Origin: Aridibacter famidurans
GTDB lineage: Bacteria > Acidobacteriota > Blastocatellia > Pyrinomonadales > Pyrinomonadaceae
Reading direction: 5' to 3'
NCBI GenBank assembly: GCA_024103495.1
Contig: JAGFIQ010000046.1
Location: 1-32,556, forward strand
Length of the DNA: 32,556 nt
In this document: positions 1 to 11,593 of the stretch, in pieces
Layout: each line of letters starts with the position of its first letter
Position numbering within the stretch: position 1 is the first letter of the stretch
Notes under the pieces: model-generated
The model's database searches: none
What the model saw: only the letters and a program-made list of their open reading frames with translations
What the model was told of the DNA's origin: nothing
Program-made: the position numbers and the translations under genes

Positions 1-1
1 C

Positions 2-2230
2 AAGCCCGCGGAGACAGGCACGCCGAGAGCGGCACCCGCGGACACCGATACGCCGACGCCGACCCCCACGCATACGCCGACGCCCACGCCGACGCCGACA
101 CCCACGCCCACGCCGACGCCCACGCCTACGCCGACACCCACGCCTACACCGACACCCACGCCTACTCCTACGCCGACGCCGACGCCAACTCCCGGTCCAA
201 CCCCGGATCCGAATCCGACTCCGGATCTCGCCGGACAGTGGGACGTTGCCTCCAGGTCCGGAGTCAAGTTCTACGTCGATCATTCCGCGTGGTACAAGGT
301 TTCCGCCGCCGACCTTCAGGCGAACGGTTTCAACACGGCCTCAAATCGCGCTTACTGGCAACTCTACAGGAACGGCGTGCAAACGCCGATCCGGGTCAAT
401 TCTGACGGATCGATCGAATTCTTCGGGTCCGGCCAGGATTCGAAGTATTCGGGCTACGGGATCTACTACCTGATAGTCGGAGACGCGCCGGGAATGAGGA
501 TCCAGGTCGCCACCGATCTCGGCGCAGGATCCACGGCCGCTCAAACCTATCTGCTGCGGGTAACAGAGCGCCCCAGAAGCAATTACGTATCGGGTCTGGT
601 CAACGGTGAGCACGAGAACTGGTTCGGACCGCTTGTCGCTCCGACGGCCGAAACCGCGATGCCGATCTCGCTCTCCGAAGTCGCGCCGACCGGTCCGAAC
701 ACCTTTGCCAAGATCAGGGTCCGGCTCCAGGGCTACTATGGTCCTGACCACCTCGTAACCATCAGGTTCAACAACTTCACCGCAGGGACCGTTTCCTTTG
801 CGGCGAAGGAGAACAGGGAGTTCGAGTTCGACGTTCCGGCCACAGAGGTCGTTTCGGGCGTGAACAATTTCTACCTCCGTTCTGCTGCTTCTTCGTTCGA
901 CTACAGCCTGATCGACGAGGTAAGTGTCACCTATGAAAAGAGACTTATCGCCTCGGACCAGAAGATCAGGTTCGGCGTTTCAGCGGGAGATTCGGCACGG
1001 ATCGGCGGATTCTCGGGCTCGAACATCAAGGTTTATGAGGTCTATTCTCAGAATGCCCGAAATGAGGTCGATGTCGCGCCGGAAGTCGTGAACGGAACAT
1101 TCGGGTTCAGCCTGAGCGCAGAGAGCCGAAACCGCGAGTTCGTTGCGATCGCCGAGACCGTCACGGAATCGGTTGCGATGATTAAACCCAACGAGCCTTC
1201 TGCGTGGCATTCGCTTTCGAATTCGGCAGAGCTTCTTATCGTCACTTCTGATCAGTTCCGAAGTGCCGCGGATGACCTCGCAGCATTGCGCACCGCGCAA
1301 GGCATTCCGTCGAGTGTAGTGCTCGTCGACGACATCGGGGACGAGTTCGGATACGGTGTCGCCTCGCCTGACGCTCTGCGTACCTTCTTCCTGCACGCAA
1401 GCTCGAACTGGTCCGGCAATCCCGGATACGTGCTTCTGTTCGGAGACTCGAGCTACGACTACCGCAACTATCTAGGTCTGGCGCAAACGCGCAATTTCGT
1501 CCCGACGAAGATGATCGAGACGTTCGATATGGAGACCTCGAGCGACGGCTGGCTTGTTGACTTCAACAACGACGGCGTCGAGGACCTGTCGATCGGAAGA
1601 TTCCCGGTCGTCAACACGACCGAGGCGTTCAACGCGGTCGCCAAGCTGGTGCGGTACGACGCTTACAACGGAAGCACCGGCCAGTCTGCCGAGCTTGTTG
1701 CGGATACATTCTTCGAGATCCTGAATGGCGAACTGGACAACATCCTTCCGGGGCCGGTCTCGTCGACAAGGATCGAGAGATCCGTGCTCGGAGACAGCGC
1801 GATGAGCCAGCAGATCCGCGACGTTGCGAACACGGGACCGACGATGGTCAGCTATCTCGGCCACGGAACTACGGTCGGATGGACAAGCGCCAACGTCTTC
1901 AACGCGAACCACGCAGCGCAGCTCACCAACGAGAAGCTGTCCTTCTATATGCTTATGACCTGTCTCAACGGCTATATGTCGGACGCGCAAGCGGACGGCT
2001 TCGCCGAGCGGCTGGTCAAGGCTCCGAACGCCGCGATCGCGGCGTGGGCATCGTCGGGTTCGACCTATGCGTCGGGCCAGATCTCGATGAGCCAGAACGT
2101 GGTCTCGAGGGTCTTCTCGAACAACCAGAGGATCGGCGACATTGTCCGCCTCGCCAAGCAGACGTCGGGCGATATGGATGCCCGCCGGACCTGGATGCTG
2201 TTCGGCGATCCGACGGTTCAGATCTACTAA
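2..2230 (+). CDS. Secreted C25 (gingipain-like) cysteine peptidase, 5' partial
   Basis: The frame is open from base 2 with no stop, so the gene starts outside the window and 742 codons are visible. It opens with a Pro-Thr-rich linker (about residues 16-65), then a beta-rich region, then a peptidase C25 domain over roughly the last 300 residues. The C25 signature is clear: a [16 protein letters not shown] strand, an [16 protein letters not shown] segment, the catalytic histidine in SYLGHGT (codon 1862-1864) and the nucleophile cysteine in MTCLNG (codon 1961-1963). The end, GDPTVQIY, is the usual C25 ending. The family cleaves proteins outside the cell, so secretion is expected, but any signal peptide lies upstream of the window. 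No Por-type sorting domain follows the catalytic domain. The first ATG in frame is at 377, but starting there would discard an obviously coding linker. Confidence 0.88.
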   Translation, partial: KPAETGTPRAAPADTDTPTPTPTHTPTPTPTPTPTPTPTPTPTPTPTPTPTPTPTPTPTPTPTPGPTPDPNPTPDLAGQWDVASRSGVKFYVDHSAWYKVSAADLQANGFNTASNRAYWQLYRNGVQTPIRVNSDGSIEFFGSGQDSKYSGYGIYYLIVGDAPGMRIQVATDLGAGSTAAQTYLLRVTERPRSNYVSGLVNGEHENWFGPLVAPTAETAMPISLSEVAPTGPNTFAKIRVRLQGYYGPDHLVTIRFNNFTAGTVSFAAKENREFEFDVPATEVVSGVNNFYLRSAASSFDYSLIDEVSVTYEKRLIASDQKIRFGVSAGDSARIGGFSGSNIKVYEVYSQNARNEVDVAPEVVNGTFGFSLSAESRNREFVAIAETVTESVAMIKPNEPSAWHSLSNSAELLIVTSDQFRSAADDLAALRTAQGIPSSVVLVDDIGDEFGYGVASPDALRTFFLHASSNWSGNPGYVLLFGDSSYDYRNYLGLAQTRNFVPTKMIETFDMETSSDGWLVDFNNDGVEDLSIGRFPVVNTTEAFNAVAKLVRYDAYNGSTGQSAELVADTFFEILNGELDNILPGPVSSTRIERSVLGDSAMSQQIRDVANTGPTMVSYLGHGTTVGWTSANVFNANHAAQLTNEKLSFYMLMTCLNGYMSDAQADGFAERLVKAPNAAIAAWASSGSTYASGQISMSQNVVSRVFSNNQRIGDIVRLAKQTSGDMDARRTWMLFGDPTVQIY
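47..200 (+). repeat. Pro-Thr linker microsatellite inside the C25 gene
   Basis: Imperfect 6-bp units of the type ACGCCG / ACGCCC / ACACCC encode an alternating Thr-Pro chain of roughly 50 residues. The period is a multiple of three, so gain or loss of units keeps the frame. Such linkers separate domains of surface or secreted proteins. The length is likely to vary between strains. Confidence 0.85.
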
Positions 2231-2250
2231 GAGCAACTCACTCCAGGTAC

Positions 2251-2285
2251 AGGGGAACGGGTGCGCGCCCGTTCCCCTCTTTTTG
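2251..2285 (+). terminator. Intrinsic terminator after the C25 peptidase gene
   Basis: A perfect 11-bp stem (AGGGGAACGGG at 2251-2261 with CCCGTTCCCCT at 2268-2278) closes a 6-nt loop and is followed by CTTTTT. It lies 20 nt after the stop codon and separates this gene from the next cluster. Confidence 0.9.
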
Positions 2286-2343
2286 TTTCTTTCAAAGTCC
2301 GCGCCTGCTTGCTAGTATCTCTTGGTACGGAGGTATGAAAGCG

Positions 2344-2706
2344 ATGGGAGCGAACGAAGAAGTTAGATTTTCAGGCCGCGTGGACCATCTCGCGGTCAAG
2401 ACCGAGGACCTCGAAGCCGACGTTGAAGGCTACAGGAAGCTCGGATTCACGGTCGAATCCCACTTCGACGACTGGGCGATGGTCCGTGATCCGAAAGGAT
2501 TCGGGATCGCATTGCTGCCTCCCGGCTCCAAGCATCCGCCGCATATTGCAATGCGCGTCGACACGCTCGAAGAACTGGAGGCCGCAGCCGAAAAGGAAGG
2601 CCGGCCGATCAAGCCTCACCGTGACGGGACCTCTTCCTTTTACACAAAAGGAGTCGGCGGGAACATCGTCGAGCTTATCTGGTATCCCCCTGATTTCGGC
2701 AAGTAA
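2344..2706 (+). CDS. VOC / glyoxalase-fold protein
   Basis: 120-aa single-domain protein of the vicinal oxygen chelate superfamily. It shows the beta-alpha-beta-beta-beta pattern twice: VDHLAVKTED with a candidate metal-binding His15 begins the first module, and GGNIVELIWYPPD with the usual late Glu ends the second. Members are dioxygenases, glyoxalases, epimerases or antibiotic-binding proteins, and the substrate cannot be told from sequence. GGAGGT (2329-2334) sits 9 nt before ATG 2344 but touches an earlier in-frame ATG at 2335, so the shorter start is preferred (the longer form has 123 aa). It is first in a close-packed group with the DNA glycosylase (12-nt gap) and the DUF1579-like gene, so co-transcription is likely. 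No functional link with DNA repair is evident. Confidence 0.82.
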   Translation: MGANEEVRFSGRVDHLAVKTEDLEADVEGYRKLGFTVESHFDDWAMVRDPKGFGIALLPPGSKHPPHIAMRVDTLEELEAAAEKEGRPIKPHRDGTSSFYTKGVGGNIVELIWYPPDFGK

Positions 2707-2718
2707 ATCCTCGCCCGA

Positions 2719-3336
2719 ATGCCCGGAAGACTCCCAAGATCGTTTTACCTGCGAGAAGACACCCTTGAAGTCGCCCGCGATCTCCTCGGAAAGACGCTTG
2801 TCGTTCCCGACGAGGCGGGAGACCGTGTTTCCGGGAAGATCGTCGAGGTCGAGGCCTATATGGGTATCGAGGACAAGGCGGCTCATTCTTTCGGAGGGCG
2901 GCTGACCGACAGAACGAAGGTGATCTTCGGTCCGGGCGGAACTGCGTACGTCTTCTTCGTTTACGGGGTGTACCATCAGCTGAATGTCGTGACCGGGCCC
3001 GAAGATCATCCCCACGTCGTGCTTGTCCGGGCGATCGAGCCTTTGGAAAATTTGGATCGAATGCGCGAACGCCGCGGCAAGATGCCCGACCGGAATCTCA
3101 CATCGGGACCCGGCAAGCTCTGTATCGCGCTGGGGATCGACAAGTCTTTTTACGGCGAAGATCTGACGGGAAACAGAATATGGCTGGAGGACACGCCCTC
3201 GGTCGCCGCTTCGGAGATCGCATCAGGCCCAAGGGTAGGGATCGACTACGCGGGGGAATATGTTGGAAAGCCCTGGAGATACTGGCTGAAGGACAACCCG
3301 TTCGTAAGCAAGGCTCCGAGGAAAGCATCGAAATGA
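2719..3336 (+). CDS. DNA-3-methyladenine glycosylase, AAG/MPG family
   Basis: 205-aa enzyme that removes alkylated purines such as 3-methyladenine in the first step of base-excision repair. The residues that matter in human AAG are conserved with the same spacing: Glu45 and Tyr47 in EVEAY (human Glu125, Tyr127), His56 in KAAHS (His136), and Tyr82 in VFFVYGVYH (human intercalating Tyr162). The family block LTSGPGKLCIALGI is at about residues 128-141, and the C-terminus (GKPWRYWLKDNPFVS) is typical. Length matches bacterial homologues. No strong ribosome site precedes ATG 2719, and the 12-nt gap to the VOC gene suggests translation coupled to it. The stop TGA overlaps the ATG of the next gene (ATGA at 3333-3336). 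Confidence 0.94.
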   Translation: MPGRLPRSFYLREDTLEVARDLLGKTLVVPDEAGDRVSGKIVEVEAYMGIEDKAAHSFGGRLTDRTKVIFGPGGTAYVFFVYGVYHQLNVVTGPEDHPHVVLVRAIEPLENLDRMRERRGKMPDRNLTSGPGKLCIALGIDKSFYGEDLTGNRIWLEDTPSVAASEIASGPRVGIDYAGEYVGKPWRYWLKDNPFVSKAPRKASK

Positions 3337-4340
3337 AGAAAGCGCTTGTATTGATCATTCTCATCGCGGCGGCGCAGGCGTTCGGCCAGTTCAGCCGGAC
3401 GAATGACCCCGCCCGGCAGTTCGATTTCTGGATCGGCGAATGGGACGTCAACCTTCGCGTCCAGCAGCCGGACAAGACCTGGAAAGACCAGCACAAGGCG
3501 ACGGCGCGCATCTATTCGATCCTCGGCGGCAAGGCGATACTCGAGCTCTGGAGCGAGGGAAAGGACGGCATCAACGGCTACAGCCTTCGTTATTACAATC
3601 CTCAGAAGAAGAAATGGGACCTTTGGCTGAACTGGGCGGGCAAGAACCGCTCGGGGACCAACGGGTTGGAAGGAGAGTTCCGCCACGGCCGCGGCGAGTT
3701 CTTCGCGGAACGAAAACAGGAAGACGGGTCAACTCGTATCTCGCGGTACACATTCTCGGACATCACTGAGAACTCGCTCCGATGGGACGACGGTTACTCG
3801 ACCGACGGCGGTAAGACGTGGGCCTCGAACTGGATAATGGAGTTTACCCGGAAGGCGGAGAAGGCTCCGGAGATCGGGAGCGAGAAGAATTTGCTGACGT
3901 ATTTCGACGGGTCGAGATGCGATCTGCCGGAGTTCGAGGTTCTGAAGAAAATATCCAAAGAGTTTGGTTGGCCTCATCAGGACGCTTCAAAACCTGGCTC
4001 ATCGGGTACCTATAACGTTCTGGATGGCTGCATCATGGCGGGTTTTCATACCGAAGGTTTGGACGAGTACTTCTTCACTATTACCTGGAATACGTACGCA
4101 GGTGTCTATGAGCTTGCGGTACTGAACGGAGGGTCCGCGAATTCACTTTCGCTCTATTACGGGAAAGCCAGTGAGAAAAATGGTCGGATCGAATTGGCGC
4201 TCCAAAGTCGGGAGGGAGAAGTAGCGACGATCGGCTTCAACCCGGTGACAACGACTCTGGATGTGTACTTCGAGTACGCTGGTAAAGAGGTGATGTGGAG
4301 TACCTGGATATCTGAGCTTGTTACCACTGATGGGAAGTGA
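3333..4340 (+). CDS. Secreted DUF1579-like protein with extra C-terminal domain
   Basis: 335-aa protein starting in an ATGA overlap with the glycosylase stop, implying translational coupling. A Sec signal peptide is clear (MKK, a hydrophobic run, then AQAFGQ with likely cleavage near residue 19). Residues about 25-170 contain FDFWIGEWDVN and aromatic beta strands typical of DUF1579-like beta-barrel proteins, for which no general biochemical role is established. A second domain (about 185-335, starting near FDGSRCDLPEF) is unrecognised. From about 3960 the DNA is visibly richer in A and T and codon choice changes (more TTT, GGT, TCA), so the C-terminal part may have a separate origin. The export signal does not fit a partnership with the cytoplasmic repair enzyme, so the link may be only transcriptional. 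Confidence 0.78.
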   Translation: MKKALVLIILIAAAQAFGQFSRTNDPARQFDFWIGEWDVNLRVQQPDKTWKDQHKATARIYSILGGKAILELWSEGKDGINGYSLRYYNPQKKKWDLWLNWAGKNRSGTNGLEGEFRHGRGEFFAERKQEDGSTRISRYTFSDITENSLRWDDGYSTDGGKTWASNWIMEFTRKAEKAPEIGSEKNLLTYFDGSRCDLPEFEVLKKISKEFGWPHQDASKPGSSGTYNVLDGCIMAGFHTEGLDEYFFTITWNTYAGVYELAVLNGGSANSLSLYYGKASEKNGRIELALQSREGEVATIGFNPVTTTLDVYFEYAGKEVMWSTWISELVTTDGK

Positions 4341-4378
4341 AACGATCTGGAACGGCTTCTCAGGATGTAGACTCGCCC

Positions 4379-5698
4379 TTATGAATTGCCCATTTCGCGT
4401 TCACGATCGTTCTCAATTCTCAATTTTCCATTCACCACGGTTCCCTTCACCCACGTCACATCCGACGCGTAGACTATCCGGTCCGCGAGAGATTCGAGCC
4501 TCGTAGCTTCGATCAGAGGATGATCATCCCGGATCACGCACGCGTTCAGAGGCTTCCCGACTTCGAAGTATTCCGAAGTCTTCTCTCCTGTCGCTCTCAC
4601 ACCCGCAAGGAATGCCGAGCGGATCGCATTCTCCGCACTTGATTCGCTCTCACCCGTAAAAGTATCGCGGCGGTGCGTGGTCAGACGCTGGCCGTAGTCG
4701 AGAAGCCTTAGCTCTTCAAACGGATTAAGGCCGACGTGTGAATCCGTTCCGATGCTCCAAAGACCGCCCGCTTCCTGAAAGCATCTCAAGGGAAAGATCC
4801 CGTCACCCAGATTTCCTTCGGTAGAAGGGCAAAGGACCACATTTGCGCCCTTCTTCGCTATTCCTCTCGCCTCGCGGTCGGTCACGTGCGTCGCGTGGAC
4901 GAGGTTGAATCGGTCCGAAACATTCACGTTCCTCAAAAACCATTCCACCGGTCTTGCGCCAAGGCGCTCGACGCATTCCTCAACTTCCTTTATCTGCTCG
5001 GAAATGTGTATGTGAAACGGCAGATTGGCTCCGAGTTCTTCCGAGGTCCGTACAACGTCCTCCGAATCTACTCCGCGAAGGGAATGCACCGCGATGCCGG
5101 CGGAAGCGAGCTCACTCTTGCTGCAGGCGTCAATGGTGTGTTGAAGAAGCGATGCGTAGTCGAACAGGTCCGGGCTTATGAACCGGCGCTGTTCCGGCAA
5201 GGGGTCCTTTCCAAAGCCTCCTTTCTGATAGAAAACAGGAAGAAGAGTGATGTTGATGCCCGCAGTTTCGGCGGCGGCGATAAGGCGTTCGCCCATTTCC
5301 ACCGGATTCGAGTACGGCTTTCCGTCCTTGTCGTGATGAAGATAGTGGAATTCGCAGACGTGCGTGTAGCCTAGGCGGATGAGTTCCGAATAGAGCATCG
5401 TCGCGATCGCTTCGACCTGGTCCGGGTCGAGCGAAAGTGCGAGTTCATACATTGTGTTCCGCCAGCCCCAGAAATCGTCGCGGCCGGAAGATCTATCGTG
5501 GCGTTCGGCGAGTCCCGCCATCGCATACTGAAACGCGTGAGAGTGGCAATTGCGGAAACCGGGAATTGCGTAGTCGGATTCACCTTCCGAATCTACTGAT
5601 GATTCGATAGATGTTATGATCCCCTTCTTGTCAGTCGAGATCTTTACGTTCTCGTGCCAGCCGTCGGACTGAAGGATCGCTTTGAAGTGGAAATCCAT
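4379..5698 (-). CDS. hutF: Formimidoylglutamate deiminase (HutF)
   Basis: 439-aa amidohydrolase-superfamily enzyme converting N-formimino-L-glutamate to N-formyl-L-glutamate and ammonia (EC 3.5.3.13) in the five-step histidine pathway. Metal-site motifs are all present: His52 and His54 in NCHSHAF, the FHIHISEQ histidines, LVHATHV, and the late Asp in IGTDSHVGLNPFEELRLL. The HutF-specific segment FWGWRNTMYELA follows the first metal motif. I chose ATG at 5698 (MDFHFKAIL) because homologues begin near this point. The frame is open a further 104 codons upstream, but those codons are four copies of a 72-bp repeat. No clear ribosome site precedes 5698. It lies downstream of hutG, which catalyses the next reaction. 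Confidence 0.92.
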   Translation of the reverse strand: MDFHFKAILQSDGWHENVKISTDKKGIITSIESSVDSEGESDYAIPGFRNCHSHAFQYAMAGLAERHDRSSGRDDFWGWRNTMYELALSLDPDQVEAIATMLYSELIRLGYTHVCEFHYLHHDKDGKPYSNPVEMGERLIAAAETAGINITLLPVFYQKGGFGKDPLPEQRRFISPDLFDYASLLQHTIDACSKSELASAGIAVHSLRGVDSEDVVRTSEELGANLPFHIHISEQIKEVEECVERLGARPVEWFLRNVNVSDRFNLVHATHVTDREARGIAKKGANVVLCPSTEGNLGDGIFPLRCFQEAGGLWSIGTDSHVGLNPFEELRLLDYGQRLTTHRRDTFTGESESSAENAIRSAFLAGVRATGEKTSEYFEVGKPLNACVIRDDHPLIEATRLESLADRIVYASDVTWVKGTVVNGKLRIENDREREMGNS

Positions 5699-5724
5699 AT
5701 GTAGCGCGAACTTTAGTTTGCCCG

Positions 5725-6005
5725 AGGTACCGTGAACTTCAGTTTGCGCCGCGCGCAAGCGCGGAAAACCGACAGGCTGAAGCCTATCGTACCTCGAGGT
5801 ACCGTGAACTTCAGTTTGCGCCGCGCGCAAGCGCGGAAATCCGACAGGCTGAAGCCTATCGTACCTTGAGGTACCGTGAACTTCAGTTTGCGCCGCGCGC
5901 AAGCGCGGAGAACCGACAGGCTGAAGCCTATCGTACCTCGAGGTACCGTGAACTTCAGTTTGCGCCGCGCGCAAGCGCGGGATACCGACAAGCTGAAGCT
6001 CGTCG
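5725..6005. repeat. Four tandem 72-bp repeats between hutG and hutF
   Basis: Copies start at 5725, 5797, 5869 and 5941 with exact 72-bp spacing; the last decays after about 50 bp. Each copy carries a perfect CCGCGC-GCAA-GCGCGG hairpin with a GNRA-type tetraloop, a second short palindrome AGGCT-GA-AGCCT, and a GGTACC junction. Copies differ by only a few bases outside these arms. Because 72 is divisible by three and no stop occurs, the minus strand reads as a 24-residue repeat fused in frame to HutF. I consider that translation incidental. No spacers of CRISPR type exist. Confidence 0.93.
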
Positions 6006-6015
6006 GACAAAGAAT

Positions 6016-6066
6016 GCGGGCGGGGACGCCCGCGGTTCAGATCGACAGGCTGAAGCCTATCGTACC
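6016..6066. repeat. Palindrome plus partial fifth copy of the 72-bp repeat
   Basis: GCGGGCG-GGGA-CGCCCGC (6016-6033) is a perfect 7-bp hairpin with another GNRA-type loop. It is followed at about 6043-6066 by the GACAGGCTGAAGCCTATCG end of the 72-bp unit. That fragment supplies the hutG stop codon (TAG on the minus strand, 6057-6059) and its last codons, so the repeat family has intruded into the gene's 3' end. Confidence 0.8.
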
Positions 6067-6869
6067 TCCTCTAACAGCCTCTCGAACACCGCTCGCAGAT
6101 GCGCCTTCAGGACCGCCGCCTTTTTCTCGTCGTATTCGGTCTCCGTCTCGTCCATGTACAGGTCCTTCGACATCTCCAGCTGAAGCGCGTGGACGCCGTT
6201 CTCAGGATCGCCCTTCGAGCGCGTCAGGAACCCGCCTCGGAACGGATCGTTGTGATTCAGCCGGTATCTGCCCGTCGAAAGCGCTCCGACCGCCGTGTCG
6301 ATGATCCTGCGCGATGCCGTCTTGCCGTCGTTGTCGCCGAGTATCAGATCGGGGAACGGCTCGGGCCTGATCGAAGGCACGAGCCTTCTGATCGAATGCC
6401 CGTCCCAGAAGATCACGTTGTCGAATCTCGTTCGAAGGTCCGATATAGCCTCGTCGATCCTGGAATGATACGGTCGGTAGTACAGATCCAGCCTCCGCTC
6501 TTTCTCGGTGTCGTCAGGCGCTTCGTCCGGGTCAAGGTAAATTGGATTGCCGAGGAAATCGGTCGTAGGGCAAAGTTCGGTGATGATCCTGCCGTCGTCG
6601 TAAAGCGGCTTGCCGCCGGGTTCCCGGTTCAGATCGATGACCCATCGCGAGTACTTCGCGTGGATCATCGTGACGCCCATTTCCGGCGCGAAATCGTAGA
6701 GCCGTTCGAGATGCCAGTCCGTGTCGTCCGGCGACCCGGTAAGCTCCGGATCGAGCTTCGCCGCAACTTCCGTAGGGAAATCCACGCCGCAATGAGGTAT
6801 GCTAAGGACGAACGGCGCGGCTTCGGATACCGGTTCGACTATCACAAACGGGTCTTCGGAGTTCATCAT
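6057..6869 (-). CDS. hutG: N-formylglutamate deformylase (HutG)
   Basis: 270-aa N-formylglutamate amidohydrolase-family enzyme, hydrolysing N-formyl-L-glutamate to glutamate and formate (EC 3.5.1.68). Family motifs: SIPHCGVDFP with His26, DDTDWHLERLYDF (about residues 48-60), SRWVIDLNREPGG, FWDGHSIRRLVP with His158, and GVHALQLEMSKDLYMDE, the characteristic late block with a conserved Glu. It is followed on the same strand by hutF, so the pair supplies the last two steps of the five-step histidine route; hutH, hutU and hutI are not in the window. Tandem ATGATG codons begin the frame and a GC-rich hairpin occupies the place of a ribosome site. The last codons and stop overlap a 72-bp repeat fragment. 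Confidence 0.92.
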   Translation of the reverse strand: MMNSEDPFVIVEPVSEAAPFVLSIPHCGVDFPTEVAAKLDPELTGSPDDTDWHLERLYDFAPEMGVTMIHAKYSRWVIDLNREPGGKPLYDDGRIITELCPTTDFLGNPIYLDPDEAPDDTEKERRLDLYYRPYHSRIDEAISDLRTRFDNVIFWDGHSIRRLVPSIRPEPFPDLILGDNDGKTASRRIIDTAVGALSTGRYRLNHNDPFRGGFLTRSKGDPENGVHALQLEMSKDLYMDETETEYDEKKAAVLKAHLRAVFERLLEEVR

Positions 6870-6877
6870 TCGTTCAA

Positions 6878-6896
6878 GCCGGGCGCTCGGCCCGGC
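6878..6896. promoter_or_regulatory. GC-rich hairpin just upstream of hutG start
   Basis: GCCGGGC-GCTCG-GCCCGGC is a perfect 7-bp stem whose near edge is 8 nt from the hutG ATG. No Shine-Dalgarno sequence is visible nearby, so in an mRNA the hairpin would occupy the ribosome-binding region. It may be a translational control element or simply another dispersed palindrome. Confidence 0.5.
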
Positions 6897-6963
6897 GCAT
6901 AGGGAACAACTGATCGAAAATCATATCACCTGCCGGTAAGTTACTGAATCTCGGAGGTAAAGA

Positions 6964-7728
6964 GTGAGAATAACTGCCTTAGCATTGGTCTGCCTTATCG
7001 TCTTTGCTGTCGTCCCGGCAGCGGCCCAGGAATCTAAAACCGTCGAATTCAAGGCGGCGGACGGCACGACGGTCGTCGCCGATGTTCATACTTCCAGCAA
7101 AGGGAAAAGGGCGCCTTTGATCCTCCTGTTCCACCAGGGAGGCGCCGACGTACGAGGCGAATACGAACGAATTCTGCCGCGTCTGACAGAGAAAGGCTTC
7201 AATGTCATCGCAACGGACCTTAGGGTTGGAGGTACCGTGTTTGAGGGAACTAACCGGACCCGTGCCAACTTCCCGGAGCCGGAGACCGACTACTGTGCCG
7301 CATATCCCGACATGGAAGCGGCTCTGAAATACGCGAAGGATCAGGGATTCAGCGGCAAGACGATCGCCTGGGGAAGCAGTTACAGCGCCGCGCTTGTGAT
7401 AAAGCTTGCTGCGGAGCACGAGGGAAAGGTCGATGCGGTCCTCGCATTCTCTCCTGCAAGCGGAGGCCCTATGGAGAAGTGCAGCCCTTCGATGTACTTA
7501 TCCAAGGTGAAGGTCCCGCTTCTCGCCCTCCGGCCAGGCTCCGAAATGCAGCGCGACACCTCGAAGGCTCAGTTCGAAGAAATGAGTAAAGCCGGCCACA
7601 AGACCTACATCGCGGAAAATGGCGTGCACGGGTCATCGATGCTCGATCCCGCGCGTGTCGAAGGCGACGTGTCGGCCCACTGGAAAGCGGTGGAGGGGTT
7701 TCTCTCGGGGGTGCTTAGCTCCAAATAA
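6964..7728 (+). CDS. Secreted dienelactone-hydrolase-like alpha/beta hydrolase
   Basis: 254-aa alpha/beta-hydrolase with a Sec signal peptide (hydrophobic residues about 4-19, AAAQ cleavage near residue 22). Mature features: ILLFHQGGADVRGEY (oxyanion region, about 53-67), nucleophile motif GSSYS with Ser139 in AWGSSYSAALV, and His222 in ENGVHGSSML. The usual acid position falls in LALRPGSEM, where Glu194 or a nearby Asp could act, so the triad is less certain than the Ser and His. The start is GTG, supported by GGAGGT at 6953-6958 with 5-nt spacing. The substrate is unknown; many exported members are carboxylesterases. It stands alone, divergent from hutG and followed by a repeat cluster. Confidence 0.82.
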   Translation: MRITALALVCLIVFAVVPAAAQESKTVEFKAADGTTVVADVHTSSKGKRAPLILLFHQGGADVRGEYERILPRLTEKGFNVIATDLRVGGTVFEGTNRTRANFPEPETDYCAAYPDMEAALKYAKDQGFSGKTIAWGSSYSAALVIKLAAEHEGKVDAVLAFSPASGGPMEKCSPSMYLSKVKVPLLALRPGSEMQRDTSKAQFEEMSKAGHKTYIAENGVHGSSMLDPARVEGDVSAHWKAVEGFLSGVLSSK

Positions 7729-7798
7729 GATGAGTGATGACCACGCCCTTCTCTGATGTGGGAACGAACGATTGCACCGCATCGATTGAAGGATGCCG

Positions 7799-8034
7799 GC
7801 TCCGTAGGAGCGACATGTTAATAGTTCTCGGCTCGAGATTGACACCAGAGCTCCGTAGGAGCGACATGTCTGTAGCGCGCGCGGCCCCACAAAGATCCTC
7901 CGCCGCTTTAGCGGCGAAGACAATTTTTCACGGCCAAGGCGCAAAGACGGGGAGAACGAACATAGGATCGAAGTCGCTACGCGACTAGGAATCTTCTGGC
8001 TTTCGTTGCTACAGACATGCCGCTCCTACGGAGC
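7799..8034. repeat. Cluster of dispersed palindromic repeats (GCTCCGTAGGAGC family)
   Basis: A 20-bp element, GCTCCGTAGGAGCGACATGT, occurs at 7799-7818 and 7850-7869, and inverted with one change at 8015-8034. Its core is GCTCC-GTA-GGAGC. Between them lie two further perfect palindromes, CGCCGC-TTTA-GCGGCG (7901-7916) and AGTCGC-TAC-GCGACT (7972-7986). The gene-free stretch 7729-8211 consists almost wholly of these and the next repeat family. No gene is seen in it; short open frames here are repeat translations. Confidence 0.85.
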
Positions 8035-8074
8035 TAGGAGCGGATGGCGAACCGCAGATTGGAAGGCGACATTG

Positions 8075-8194
8075 ATCAGTTGCCCCGGCTTCAGCCGGGG
8101 GTGAAAGGGCCGGTCAAGAACGTAATACCCGGCTAAAGCCGGCAAGGTTTACTTTGAACTCACAATCCCCCCGCTGAAGCGGGGGGCAACTGAT
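8075..8194. repeat. Palindromic repeat family C (ATCAGTTGCCCC...) downstream of the tricorn gene
   Basis: Copy 1 (8075-8104) is ATCAGTTG followed by CCCCGGC-TTCA-GCCGGGG. Copy 3 (8165-8194) is the same element inverted, with CCCCCCGC-TGAA-GCGGGGGG. A shorter relative, CCGGC-TAAA-GCCGG, lies between at 8129-8142. The same family recurs at 31188-31345 and 31441-31474. Copy 3 is 18 nt beyond the stop of the minus-strand tricorn-type gene and could protect the mRNA 3' end; no T-run follows, so it is not a standard terminator. Confidence 0.85.
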
Positions 8195-8211
8195 TTTCGT
8201 TCGTACTCCCT

Positions 8212-11517
<3,306 letters not shown>

Positions 11518-11593
11518 CAGGCATTTCTCCGGAAAATGGTTTTGGTCATTCTAAAGACGGTACGGCAGGATGGCAAACAACACCGGGTATGAC

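Noticed and set aside
5725..6005. CRISPR-like direct repeats
   Set aside because: Copies are contiguous 72-bp units without unique spacers, and no cas gene is present.
5699..6010. N-terminal repeat extension of HutF as real protein
   Set aside because: HutF homologues begin near MDFHFKAIL; the extension is only repeat translation, and its openness follows from the period of 72. Kept as a finding but not used as the CDS start.
7729..8160. Short open frames in the repeat gap
   Set aside because: They translate palindromic repeats, lack ribosome sites and match no protein.
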